NCBI GenBank assembly: GCA_028284865.1
Contig: JANQQV010000024.1
Location: 62,001-126,000 of the forward strand
Origin: Rhodothermales bacterium
GTDB taxonomy: Bacteria > Bacteroidota > Rhodothermia > Rhodothermales > UBA10348
Length of the DNA stretch: 64,000 nucleotides
Direction of reading: 5' to 3'
Below are positions 1-8,845 of the stretch, in pieces; position 1 is the stretch's first letter, and each line of letters opens with the position of its first letter. The translations under genes were made by a program, and so were the position numbers. The notes beneath the pieces are model-generated. The model saw nothing but the letters and a program-made list of their open reading frames with translations, was not told the DNA's origin and did not search any database.

Positions 1-1
1 C

Positions 2-442
2 CGAATCTTCCCGCCGCTGATTGCGGACATGGATGCCGTCAAAGCTGCTGAGCTAGAAGAGCTTCGAGCAGCTGCGGAGCGCTACAGCGTAGACTCGATC
101 AAGATGGACAGAGAAGCCCGTGGGTATTTCAACGCTATTCGAGGACATATTCGCATCCTAGGAGAAAATATTGTCGAGTTGTGCACAGAGAAGAGCATAG
201 TTTATCGCGTCTACGATCATTTTGTAGAAGTAATACCGCGCTCGGGGTACCTGACGCTCCTATTGAACATTGATTTTGACGACATCGATGATCCCTCAGG
301 GCTTGCATATGACGCTTCCAATCGTGCCTTCGTCATGTATGCTAGCGAGTCAGGCGGTGTGCTTTTTAATCTCTACAGAAAAATGGACGTTCATGCAGCA
401 GTTCACCTAATCCGGCAAGCCTACCAAAGAGTTGCTGAATAG
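2..442 (+). CDS. DUF5655-domain protein, 5' end outside window
   Basis: The reading frame is open from base 2, so the gene probably begins upstream of the window; an ATG at 29 is an alternative start. The last ~100 residues match the DUF5655 pattern as I know it: a helix, then FVEVIPRSGYLTLLLNID, then DDPSGLAYD, ending in a helix of the type VHLIRQAYQ. DUF5655 is a small domain of unknown biochemical role (often labelled predicted transport protein) that recurs beside restriction and other defence genes. The stop codon is only 2 nt before the hsdR start, so the two are probably translationally coupled and part of one restriction operon. Function is not known. Confidence 0.7.
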   Translation, partial: RIFPPLIADMDAVKAAELEELRAAAERYSVDSIKMDREARGYFNAIRGHIRILGENIVELCTEKSIVYRVYDHFVEVIPRSGYLTLLLNIDFDDIDDPSGLAYDASNRAFVMYASESGGVLFNLYRKMDVHAAVHLIRQAYQRVAE

Positions 443-444
443 CC

Positions 445-3400
445 ATGAGCCCTCACGCTTATACCGAAGATCAGCTCGTTGAGCAGCCGGCGATCAATCT
501 GTTTGCTGAGCTTGGCTGGGAGACGGTATCAGCGATGGAAGAGGTCATGGGGGCGGACGGAACGCTCGGGCGCGAAACCCAAGGCGAGGTGGTCCTATCA
601 GCCAGGCTCGAGGCGGCGCTCACCAGACTCAACCCAGAAGTTCCATCTGAGGCAATCAAGCAAGCGGTCGATGTGCTGATCATGGACCGTTCAGCGATGC
701 TTCCCGCTTCGGCTAATCGCGAGGTGTATCAGCTCATGAAAGAAGGCATTGTGGTATCGATGCCAGACAAGGTCAACGGCGGTCAGAAGAGTGAGCGCTT
801 GCGAGTGATTGACTGGGAGCGGCCCGAGGAAAATGACTTTCTCCTGGTCAGTCAGTTCACCGTCGTTGGCAAGCTCTACAAGTGCCGGCCAGACCTGGTA
901 GGATTTGTCAATGGGCTGCCATTGGTTGTCGTTGAGTTCAAGAAGCCTACCGTTCCGGCACGGGCGGCTTTTGATGACAACTTGACCCACTACAAAGACG
1001 CTATTCCAGATCTCTTCTGGTACAACGCGCTCATCATTGCCTCAAATGGTACCGACAGCCGGGTCGGCTCCATCACGGCGGAGTGGGACCGCTATTTCGA
1101 GTGGAAACGCATTGAGAGCGAAAAGGAAGACCGGCGCATTTCTGTGGAAGTCTTGTTGCGCGGCACCTGTCACCCTAAGCGCCTCATCGACATCGTCGAG
1201 AACTTTACCCTCTTCAGCGAGCATAAGGCTGGACTCATCAAGGCAATCGCGCAAAACCACCAATATCTGGGTGTAAATGCTGCCGTCGAGTCGCTCAAAG
1301 AGGCGCGCGCAAGTGGACATGGTCGTGGTGGAGTCTTCTGGCACACACAGGGGAGCGGAAAGAGCTTCTCCATGGTGTTCTTCAGCCAAAAGGTGATGCG
1401 CAAGCTCGCGGGTGATTGGTCGTTCGTAGTCGTTACCGACCGCGTGGAACTCGACGATCAGATCGCCAAGACATTCAAGGCTGTCGGGGCAGTAAGCGAG
1501 GCCGAAGGTGATCGCTGTCACGCCTCAAGCGGCGCACACCTGCGCGAGCTCCTGCGCGGCAACCACCGTTACGTCTTTACGCTGATCCACAAGTTTCAGA
1601 GCGAAGAAGTGCTCTCGGAGCGTCGGGATATCGTCGTGCTTGCCGATGAAGCGCACCGCAGTCAGTACGACACGCTTGCTGTCAATATGCGCTCGGCCAT
1701 TCCGAAGGCCACATTCTATGCTTTCACAGGTACGCCTTTGATCGCCGGCGAAGAACGGACCCGGGACGTATTCGGTGACTACGTATCTATATACGACTTC
1801 CAGCAGTCGGCCGAAGATGGAGCGACAGTGCCTCTCTTCTACGAGAATCGGACACCTGAGCTCGACCTAGCGAATCCTAATCTCAACGATGACATCTACG
1901 AGATCATCGAAGAGGCAGGCCTCGATGGGGAGCAGGAGGCGAAGCTTCAGCAGCGCCTCGGGCGCTCCTATCACCTTATCACCCGGGACGATCGGCTGGA
2001 TGCCGTCGCCAAAGACATTGTGTCCTATTTCCTTGGTCGGGGGTTCATGGGCAAAGCCTTGGTAGTCTCGATTGATAAGGCGACGACCATTCGTATGTAC
2101 GACAAGGTGAGTGCGTACTGGGAAGAGGAAAAGACAAGGGTGGAAGCAGAGTTGGCGAGTCTGGGAGATCAGCCTCCTCCAGTCGCCTCTCCCGAACATC
2201 AAGCGGAGCACATCATCAGGCGCGAAGAGCTGACCGATCGTCTCGCGGTCCTGAAGGAGACAGATATGGCCGTGATCGTCTCTGCTGAGCAGAACGAGAT
2301 CGCAAAAATGCGTGAGCTCGGTTTGGAGATTGCCCCGCACCGTGAGCGCTTAGTTACCTCTCAGCCGGGATTGGACGAGAAGTTCAAGGACCCGAGCGAT
2401 CCGCTCCGAATTGCCTTTGTGTGCGCCATGTGGCTGACCGGATTCGATGCGCCTAGCTGCTCTACGATTTTCCTGGACAAGCCGCTTCGCAATCACACGC
2501 TTATGCAAACGATCGCAAGAGCCAACCGCGTCTTTGCCGAGAAGCACCACGGTACGATCGTTGACTACGCAAATGTCTTTGCATCTCTTGAGAAGGCGTT
2601 GTCCATCTATGGGCAGGGGACAGGCGGGGCGATGCCAGTGCGCGATAAGAAGCAGCTACTTTCTGACATGCGTTTCGCAGTGGGCGAAGCCAAAGCATTC
2701 TGCGAAGGCCACCGGGTCTCCATATCTGAGATCGAGGCGTTGCCAACCGGAAATTTTGATCGTCTGGTGCGGATCGGCGATGCGGTCAACAAGCTCATCT
2801 CGAACGAGTCTGTGCGCAAGGATTTTTTCGCACACCAGAGACTCTGCACGACACTATATCGTGCAAATAAACCTGATCCAGCAGCTGCCGAATTCACGAG
2901 CGTCGTCTCCTGCTTGGGTCATATCGCAGATGAAATCAGGCGCAACCTCCACCCAGATCCAATTGACATTTCCGAGGTGATGGGCGCGATCTCCAAGTTG
3001 CTCGATGACTCCATCCTCGGGCATGAGATAAGAGAAGATGGCCCAGAAGCGCTTGATCTGTCTGCGATCAATTTCGAGGCACTTTCGAAGCGCTTTGAGC
3101 AGTCCAAGCAAAAAAACACTGACATTGAGGGGTTAAAAGCCGCGATTCGTCGACGCCTGGATGCCATGATCGAATTCAATCCGGCGCGCATGGACTATGC
3201 AGAGAAGCTGCAAGAGTTGATCGACGCCTACAACGCCGGTAGTCGCAGTATCGAGCAACTTTTTCGTGATCTGGTGGAGTTCACGAAGAGCCTTGACGAG
3301 GAAGAGGAGCGGCACATTCGCGAGAATGTCTCCCAGGAAGAGCTCGTCATTCTCGATATCCTCATGCGTCCTGCTCCGGAATTGAACGACAAGGAAAAGA

Positions 3401-3639
3401 ATGAGGTGAAGCTTGTCGCCCGCGAGCTTCTGGCTAGACTCAAAGAGCTCTTGGCGTTGGATTGGCGGCGCAAGACGAAGATTCGAGCCCAGATGCAGCT
3501 TTCGATTGAGGACATTCTCGACCAAGGCCTTCCGCGAGCTTACAGCACGGATCTATATGAGGAGAAGTGCGCACTGCTTTTTCAGCACGTCTACGAGAGG
3601 TATCCACAACCTGGCATTGGTATTTATTCTCAAGGCTAG
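445..3639 (+). CDS. hsdR: Type I restriction enzyme, R (motor/nuclease) subunit
   Basis: HsdR translocates DNA with a superfamily 2 motor and cuts it when the type I complex meets unmodified target sites. The 1064-residue product has the normal family length. A PD-(D/E)xK nuclease motif is visible as D150 and E164-x-K166 (PD...VVEFKKP). The motor follows: Walker A GSGKS at 303-307, DEAH at 401-404, motif III TGTP near 428-431, and motif VI QTIARANR further on. The C-terminal third is the helical HsdR domain that docks on the methylase core. The ATG follows the DUF5655 stop by 2 nt. hsdM and hsdS are not in the window and should lie upstream. Nothing in the sequence suggests it is broken. Confidence 0.96.
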   Translation: MSPHAYTEDQLVEQPAINLFAELGWETVSAMEEVMGADGTLGRETQGEVVLSARLEAALTRLNPEVPSEAIKQAVDVLIMDRSAMLPASANREVYQLMKEGIVVSMPDKVNGGQKSERLRVIDWERPEENDFLLVSQFTVVGKLYKCRPDLVGFVNGLPLVVVEFKKPTVPARAAFDDNLTHYKDAIPDLFWYNALIIASNGTDSRVGSITAEWDRYFEWKRIESEKEDRRISVEVLLRGTCHPKRLIDIVENFTLFSEHKAGLIKAIAQNHQYLGVNAAVESLKEARASGHGRGGVFWHTQGSGKSFSMVFFSQKVMRKLAGDWSFVVVTDRVELDDQIAKTFKAVGAVSEAEGDRCHASSGAHLRELLRGNHRYVFTLIHKFQSEEVLSERRDIVVLADEAHRSQYDTLAVNMRSAIPKATFYAFTGTPLIAGEERTRDVFGDYVSIYDFQQSAEDGATVPLFYENRTPELDLANPNLNDDIYEIIEEAGLDGEQEAKLQQRLGRSYHLITRDDRLDAVAKDIVSYFLGRGFMGKALVVSIDKATTIRMYDKVSAYWEEEKTRVEAELASLGDQPPPVASPEHQAEHIIRREELTDRLAVLKETDMAVIVSAEQNEIAKMRELGLEIAPHRERLVTSQPGLDEKFKDPSDPLRIAFVCAMWLTGFDAPSCSTIFLDKPLRNHTLMQTIARANRVFAEKHHGTIVDYANVFASLEKALSIYGQGTGGAMPVRDKKQLLSDMRFAVGEAKAFCEGHRVSISEIEALPTGNFDRLVRIGDAVNKLISNESVRKDFFAHQRLCTTLYRANKPDPAAAEFTSVVSCLGHIADEIRRNLHPDPIDISEVMGAISKLLDDSILGHEIREDGPEALDLSAINFEALSKRFEQSKQKNTDIEGLKAAIRRRLDAMIEFNPARMDYAEKLQELIDAYNAGSRSIEQLFRDLVEFTKSLDEEEERHIRENVSQEELVILDILMRPAPELNDKEKNEVKLVARELLARLKELLALDWRRKTKIRAQMQLSIEDILDQGLPRAYSTDLYEEKCALLFQHVYERYPQPGIGIYSQG

Positions 3640-3748
3640 TTGCCTATCGTGCCTCAGGTAGACATTCCGAATTCCATTCTGAGGCTGGTGAATTGGCAGA
3701 GAGCTTGTCCTTGCAAAACGTGCAAAGTGCAAACGATCAGACTTCGAA

Positions 3749-4657
3749 ATGCGCGACAAGCCGCCTCCATTTCATTTTACCCATTTGATGCATCGGCCAT
3801 TTGGAGAAATGGCTGAACTCGATGGTGCGGCACTGCTGTCATCCGCGAAAAAACGTATTCGTGCTGAAAGCGAGTCGGGCACTCTTCAAGAATTTGTCGA
3901 CTATGTCGAGCAACTTCGAGCTACCATTGCCTTCTGGGGCCGAAAAAGGTGGCGGGTGGAGAATCAGTCAGAACCACCTACGATTACCTGCCAGGAGATT
4001 GAGCTCCTACTGGCAAGGTATGACTCTTCGCTTAGTGACGAGGATCTCGACTATCGGCTATGGGAGGCATTCTGCATCTTCTGGGTAAGTCATGAGCCCA
4101 AGGTTGAACGGGCAATTACTGCCATTAACCAAGCCTATCAACTGCATCAATCAAGCAGTAGCAGTGGGTTTTGTGGCAAGCAGGACTCACCAACCCCAAG
4201 CCTTAAGCTGGGAGGAGATGCGTTCACTACCTATCTGGTTTTACTTTGCTACGCCATCGATGAATACGATCGGGACATGTTTGATGACCATCCTGGAAGA
4301 AAAGCCCTGAGCGGAATCGGTGCGCTGGCGCAGCGCTTGGAAGAGGCCGGATTCAAGATGAAGGAAGGAGGCAAGGAGATTGACGGGGTTGTGCTATGTC
4401 CGATTGAGTGGAACGGCTATTCGCTGAATGCCATGCATTTTGCTCAGCCAAGGTCGATGATGAAGCTACTTCAAGAAAATATCCGCAAATACGCTCCAGA
4501 CCTTCATCGGACCGATAAGAAGATGGACAAGGAAGCTGATAGGGCGGCTCTAGATTCTCACGAGGACACACAACAGTTTATTGAGGCCGCGCGGCGGTTG
4601 GTTTTCTACAACTGGGGAAATTTCTCCCCGGGGTTTGCACGGCCCTTGGTTAGGTAG
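3749..4657 (+). CDS. Hypothetical island protein
   Basis: I do not recognise this 302-residue protein. It is soluble by eye (no signal peptide or membrane helix), rich in charged helices in the first half, with a Ser-rich linker near residues 134-138 and a C-terminal half containing LGGDAFTTYLVLLCYAIDEYDRDMF. The start is uncertain: ATG codons at 3749, 3788 and 3809 are all in frame. The one at 3809 gives a natural-looking N-terminus (MAELDGAALL) but its upstream GGAG lies very close. It lies about 110 nt after hsdR and before the HTH/integrase module, so it is probably island cargo. A defence role is possible only by association. Confidence 0.6.
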   Translation: MRDKPPPFHFTHLMHRPFGEMAELDGAALLSSAKKRIRAESESGTLQEFVDYVEQLRATIAFWGRKRWRVENQSEPPTITCQEIELLLARYDSSLSDEDLDYRLWEAFCIFWVSHEPKVERAITAINQAYQLHQSSSSSGFCGKQDSPTPSLKLGGDAFTTYLVLLCYAIDEYDRDMFDDHPGRKALSGIGALAQRLEEAGFKMKEGGKEIDGVVLCPIEWNGYSLNAMHFAQPRSMMKLLQENIRKYAPDLHRTDKKMDKEADRAALDSHEDTQQFIEAARRLVFYNWGNFSPGFARPLVR

Positions 4658-4665
4658 ATAGGTAG

Positions 4666-4695
4666 AGTCTGACAGTTCCTGACAGCGTCTGACGG
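4666..4695 (+). repeat. Three 10-bp imperfect direct repeats
   Basis: Three head-to-tail units (agtctgacag, ttcctgacag, cgtctgacgg) share the core TGACRG and are spaced exactly 10 bp, one helical turn. They end about 60 nt before the start of the small HTH gene. Helically phased iterons in front of an excisionase-like gene suggest a protein-binding array, either autoregulation or control of island excision/replication. That is an inference; only the repeat is seen. Confidence 0.55.
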
Positions 4696-4757
4696 ACCGA
4701 ATGGGATTTGAGACCGGTTGATGTAGCTCAAATGGCAAATCAACCAATCCTGAATCC

Positions 4758-5009
4758 ATGAGCGACTCTTCAATAATCTCTCAAGCGCCTTCAGAGCTGT
4801 TGCCGGAAAACGGACCAGGCGCGGAACTTCTCCTGACGCGAGGCCAAGTTGCGAAGCTACTTCAGGTGTCGATCAGGACAGTCGACGCTCTTATCGCTGA
4901 TGGGCACCTCACCCCAATTCGTATCCGGAAGCGCATCGTTCGCTTTCAACGGGATCAGGTAGAATTGATGATTCATCACTTCCGCCGCAGAAGTGAGGGA
5001 AAGCGATGA
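4758..5009 (+). CDS. Excisionase/AlpA-like helix-turn-helix protein
   Basis: This 83-residue protein carries one winged-helix/MerR-type HTH of the excisionase family (HTH_17): LTRGQVAKLLQVSIRTVDAL at residues ~26-45, then the wing IADGHLTPIRIRKRIVRFQR. Such proteins bend DNA for integrase-driven excision or activate island genes. The first ~24 residues are a flexible leader. Its stop overlaps the start of the DUF3987 gene by 4 nt (ATGA), so the two are co-translated. The tyrosine integrase lies 1.8 kb downstream, which fits a mobility module. Whether it acts as directionality factor or as transcription activator cannot be told from sequence. Confidence 0.8.
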   Translation: MSDSSIISQAPSELLPENGPGAELLLTRGQVAKLLQVSIRTVDALIADGHLTPIRIRKRIVRFQRDQVELMIHHFRRRSEGKR

Positions 5010-6328
5010 GTGAGCAAGTGAGCAGATTCTCCTCACGTCCTGAAGACCAGGAATACGCATCCTGTGTTGAGCAAATCAATGATCTGTTAGGAGGTCCGAT
5101 TGCTCCCGAGGAAGATGTGCGGGCTGAATTCGCCCGCAGTATCGCTCAATTGATAGGTCTCTCGGCAGTGACACCAAACTACTCTGGCTACTACGCAGGT
5201 CGTCGATATGCACCGAATCAATTTGCCACGCTCATTGGTCCCGCCGGCTCTAACAAGTCGGTAATCTCGTCCGCCCGTCATGTCACGGCAAACGTGCACA
5301 GGCGTCGCTTGGCAGAATCCGAACGTGAGTTGGTCCTTTTCGAAGAAGAGGCATTGTCCAAGAAGCCCGCGGGACTCATTGTGGCAGCGGATGCTTCATC
5401 GGCTGCGCTGGTGGACCGAATTGCTCATCACAAGTGGGATGCCCTGATTGTCTCCCCTGAACTAGATGCTGGGAGAGCAAAGCCCGGTGAAAGCTGGAAG
5501 GATCTGTCGGTAATTCAGCGACAAGCATTTGAGCACGAGAGCATCGAAATCGTCAGAATGGAACGTGCCATCTCGATCGAGAGTCCTCGACTATCTATGG
5601 TTGGAGCCGGTACGCCCGGAGCCTTTTTAAGGGTTATCCCCACGATAGAAGATGGCACATTTAGTCGCCACCTATGGCTGATGACCGAGGTGCAGTCGAA
5701 GTGGCGTTCTCCCAAGCCCAGGGCAAATCAGCGGCAATACGGTCAAAACCTGCTAAGGCTTCAACTGGCTGTTGACCGTATGGCCAAGGCGTTCGAAAAA
5801 CGTAAGCGGGAGCTGGACTTCCAATTATCCGACTCACAATGGCGTGTGTTCGACTCGTATTTCGAGTCCATGAAATCGGACGTAGCGAATTTCCCAAGTG
5901 GGGAGTCGCTGTTTCAGGTCGTCCATCGCCTAGGCGTCATCGCTTTTCGTTTGGCGATGACGGTTTCAGCTGCGCGAGTGTTTTTAAAAGACCCCAAAGC
6001 GGTTGGCAAGGTTGTAAACCATTTTCCATCAGACGACGATCTACAGCTTGCCCTCGACATTGTCCGGATCGGGTTTTACAACGCCGTCGAGCTGTCAGCA
6101 CTTCTGCCTACGGTCGAGATCACGACCAGTGGCGACCGAGAGGAGCGCCTCACTGAATTCCTACACCAGCTTCCTGATCGTTGCAGCCGGATGGATGCCG
6201 TTGAGGCGGGAAATCTCCTGTTTGGTCTCAAGCCTCGCACGGTTGATTTGTACCTCAGAAAGCTGGTGGACCGCAAGCATATGTCGAAGCCCAAACCTGG
6301 TGTCTACATCAAGAACGGCACCCCGTGA
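5006..6328 (+). CDS. DUF3987 family protein (YfjI-like)
   Basis: The 440-residue product resembles the DUF3987 family, common on prophages, satellites and integrated islands. Visible marks are an N-terminal helical region, then FATLIGPAGSNKS at ~73-85 with a loop resembling Walker A (GPAGSNKS), LIVAADASSAALVD, and IVSPELDAG at the place of a Walker B-like strand. The protein also has a segment with RLSMVGAGTP and GTFSRHLW. A small winged-helix-like C-terminus (residues ~375-440) may bind DNA. The family is thought to be related to replication helicase/primase partners, but the role is not established. It overlaps the HTH gene by 4 nt and is followed by a small orphan and the integrase. Confidence 0.8.
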   Translation: MSEQVSRFSSRPEDQEYASCVEQINDLLGGPIAPEEDVRAEFARSIAQLIGLSAVTPNYSGYYAGRRYAPNQFATLIGPAGSNKSVISSARHVTANVHRRRLAESERELVLFEEEALSKKPAGLIVAADASSAALVDRIAHHKWDALIVSPELDAGRAKPGESWKDLSVIQRQAFEHESIEIVRMERAISIESPRLSMVGAGTPGAFLRVIPTIEDGTFSRHLWLMTEVQSKWRSPKPRANQRQYGQNLLRLQLAVDRMAKAFEKRKRELDFQLSDSQWRVFDSYFESMKSDVANFPSGESLFQVVHRLGVIAFRLAMTVSAARVFLKDPKAVGKVVNHFPSDDDLQLALDIVRIGFYNAVELSALLPTVEITTSGDREERLTEFLHQLPDRCSRMDAVEAGNLLFGLKPRTVDLYLRKLVDRKHMSKPKPGVYIKNGTP

Positions 6329-6442
6329 TGGCCCTGTCACTCGAAGTCAATTTCAACAATAACCTTCCTACTCATGAGTCGAACCTATTTCAATATGAAG
6401 GTTGTCTCCGGCAACTCTTCAAGTCAACCAATAGAGGTCTCC

Positions 6443-6802
6443 ATGAACGAATTGAATACGCCACTTGAACTGAGCACCACTGGGAAAGCGATCCTCCGGT
6501 ATGGGGTTGAGATCGCCGCTTCTCGGGAAGCATATGCAATGGTAATAGACGAACGACCAGGCGGTCACGACGGTCTGCTATTTGCCGGAGTCATTGATGG
6601 CAAGCCGGCCCGTATCGTTCCAATGAAGCTCGCGGACTTGCTGGATCAGGCAAGAAATGAGTCGTTCGAGATTCCCGGTGAAGTACTCAGCCGTCTCATG
6701 CTCGATTGGAACGAAGCTCAGGAGCAGATGCGCATTGGATTGGTTCCATATTTCATTATCAATACAGAGGGAGAAATTACAATGCATTATTGCACGAACT
6801 AA
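6443..6802 (+). CDS. Small hypothetical island protein
   Basis: Unrecognised 119-residue protein with mixed alpha/beta composition and no membrane segment. I chose the ATG at 6443 because it has a plausible ribosome binding site (agaggt, 5 nt spacing); a longer in-frame start exists at 6374 without one. It ends 9 nt before the integrase start and sits between DUF3987 and integrase, so it belongs to the mobility operon. No motif allows a functional guess. Confidence 0.6.
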   Translation: MNELNTPLELSTTGKAILRYGVEIAASREAYAMVIDERPGGHDGLLFAGVIDGKPARIVPMKLADLLDQARNESFEIPGEVLSRLMLDWNEAQEQMRIGLVPYFIINTEGEITMHYCTN

Positions 6803-6811
6803 GGAGAAGCG

Positions 6812-7978
6812 ATGGCTCGATTGAAGGAGCGGTCCAAGACGGCAAAGGGCCGTAAAGTGATCACAGGATATTGTGCGGTCTTTTATGACCCGGACCGCTA
6901 CCCGCGAGAGAAGTCTATCACGCTTCGGACCCGCAACGCCCAGACTGCTCGCATTCGGCTTGCAAATATTGAGCGCCTTTTTGCTTTGGAAGTGTTTGAT
7001 CCATGGAAAGACAGAGCTCCGATCGAAGGGGTTAGTCTCAGCTCGGCCATTGACCGATTCCTCATGGAGAGAGAGACTACACGCAGGCCCAAAACGGTTC
7101 GCTCCGATGAGATTGCACTTCGCACGTTTTGCAAGGACGTACCCGCCGGCGCAAACATTCGGCACATCGAAGCACGTCACATTCGTGCTTTCATGGACAA
7201 GCACAAGGCCAAAGGCACTTCCTCTGCGACTCGGCACTCATATTTCACCAGGATCCGGTTTTTCTTTGGGTGGGCCGTCAAGGAGGGCTACGTAAAGCAC
7301 AACCCGACCAATGGGATAGAGAAGCCTAGGCTTCTACGCAAAGCAAAGGCGACACTGACGAGAGAGCAATACGAGAAGCTACGGAGGACCATCACAGACG
7401 AAGCGGCTGCCAACATATCAACCCTCAAGGATGGTGAGCTGGTCTGGCTCGTCGATGTCGTGGATATCGCGGTGCAGACTGGAATGAGGCTGGGCGAAAT
7501 CTGCGCCATGAGATGGTCTTGGATAGATTTGTCCAAGGGCGAGATCACAGTTCGCCGTTCAAGCGACTTTCAACCAAAGTCTGGGCACGAAAGGGTCATC
7601 CCAATCACACCACATGTACGGTCGATTCTATCGTCGCATGCAAAAGGTGGCGGCACTCAGCCAGATGAATTCGTGTTTCAATCTCGAAGAGGTAGAGTAC
7701 GCGACGCCGATCACCTTGCCCCCGAGTATGTGTCTAGGCGGTTTCGACACCTTCGAATTAAAGCCGGCCTCCCATCGAGCATTCGATTTCACTCGCTTCG
7801 GCACACGTTCTGTACGTGGTTGATCCAGAGTGGAACGCCAGTCCCTGTGGTCCAGCGCCTAGCCGGACACGCTGATATCAAGACCACGATGGACTACATT
7901 CATGTGGCCAATCGGGACCTCCACGAAGGAATGCAGCGGACATTTGATAGCAGTTTTGCACCTGTACGAATGTGGTGA
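6812..7978 (+). CDS. Tyrosine-type site-specific integrase
   Basis: This enzyme recombines the island into and out of the chromosome. The 388-residue product has an N-terminal SAM-like core-binding domain (about 72-170) and a C-terminal catalytic domain with the full set: R226 (TGMRLGEIC), K near 256, H327-x-x-R330 (HSLRHTF), H353 (LAGHADIKTT) and the nucleophile Y362 (MDYIHVA). A good Shine-Dalgarno (aaggag) precedes the ATG. It follows the HTH/DUF3987 module. A tRNA-Thr fragment 3.4 kb downstream is the probable att site it uses, although integrases usually lie closer to the site; the other end is outside the window. Confidence 0.95.
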   Translation: MARLKERSKTAKGRKVITGYCAVFYDPDRYPREKSITLRTRNAQTARIRLANIERLFALEVFDPWKDRAPIEGVSLSSAIDRFLMERETTRRPKTVRSDEIALRTFCKDVPAGANIRHIEARHIRAFMDKHKAKGTSSATRHSYFTRIRFFFGWAVKEGYVKHNPTNGIEKPRLLRKAKATLTREQYEKLRRTITDEAAANISTLKDGELVWLVDVVDIAVQTGMRLGEICAMRWSWIDLSKGEITVRRSSDFQPKSGHERVIPITPHVRSILSSHAKGGGTQPDEFVFQSRRGRVRDADHLAPEYVSRRFRHLRIKAGLPSSIRFHSLRHTFCTWLIQSGTPVPVVQRLAGHADIKTTMDYIHVANRDLHEGMQRTFDSSFAPVRMW

Positions 7979-8845
7979 GAGACATGGGAGCGCGATTTCG
8001 GACTACTAAATTAGAACGGTCTGACTTTGAATTGAGCCGGAATCACCTTCGTTCTGCTCCACCTATAAGAAGAATACCCTAGAGCGTTATTCGTGTCGAC
8101 AAAAACCGGTCATCGCGGTCTTTGTGATGGTTGTCGCTGCCTACTGTTTCTGAGGGTGCCTGTCTGAGACATCGACTAAGCCCTATGACTAGTTGGAGCC
8201 TACAGGATTGAAAAGGGAGACTTTGAGTCTGGTAAAAACGCCACAGTGCATTCGGGAAAAGACGATCTCCAGCGGGCCGCTGCTTCCGTCGTGCTGGAGT
8301 CTTTGACGACTGATCAGGGCGACTTTTTGAAGTCGATCGTAGAGCTAGATCGAAATCACTCTCTCGGATATAGGGCACAAGTTTTGGGGCCGGACTTATG
8401 TGCACATGGCGAGTTCTGCTTGCAATTCGAGGAGAGTGAAAACCGGACCTCCTAAGTCACGAGGCAACAGTCCGACTTTGTCGTGAAGCTGCACCGTGTG
8501 TTGTTGGACAAAAACTCCCGCATCTTGGGCCGGAAGAAATGGTACCAGTCCGCTGCGAAGATGAAAAAAGAGCTCGGTGCTTACCTCTAGGCCAATAACA
8601 TCAAATGTGCTCCTACCTGGGCTATGGCGGCAACAAAGGACGCACGCCCATATCTAACTTCAAGGGTGGAATGAAAAAGAAAAAATCGACAGCGAATCGG
8701 CTCCGAAAAACGCGGCCTGACAATCATCTCGATCAGGGACTACCTGTCAGGAGATTCCTGGCACTGTACATTTCTTAAGAGCCGATCCTCAGGTAGTTTG
8801 TACTGTGGTCGGGTCCGAATCTATTCAGAAGTCTCTTCAGGAGTA
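7979..8845. other. Gene-poor stretch with transposase remains
   Basis: No intact gene can be supported. An open frame at 8246-8455 has no recognisable similarity. The only interpretable content is the decayed IS481-type transposase end listed separately (8468-8680). No terminal inverted repeats were seen around it. Confidence 0.5.
8468..8680 (+). pseudogene. Decayed IS481-type transposase, C-terminal remnant
   Basis: Translating from 8468 gives a segment (KLHRVLLDKNSRILGRKKWY, then MKKELGAYL) that lines up with the end of IS481-family DDE transposases, where the pattern is LHQTLL...F...GR.KW....EM...LDAYL. A stop codon then interrupts it, and in a second frame GYGGNKGRTPISNFKGGM matches the family's terminal GRTP...F..G motif. 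So the piece is both interrupted and frameshifted and lacks the DDE core. It marks past insertion-sequence activity between the integrase and the cargo pair. Confidence 0.6.

Noticed and set aside
3651-3686. 7-bp inverted repeat after hsdR as a terminator
   Set aside because: The loop is over 20 nt and there is no T run; a weak and probably chance pairing.
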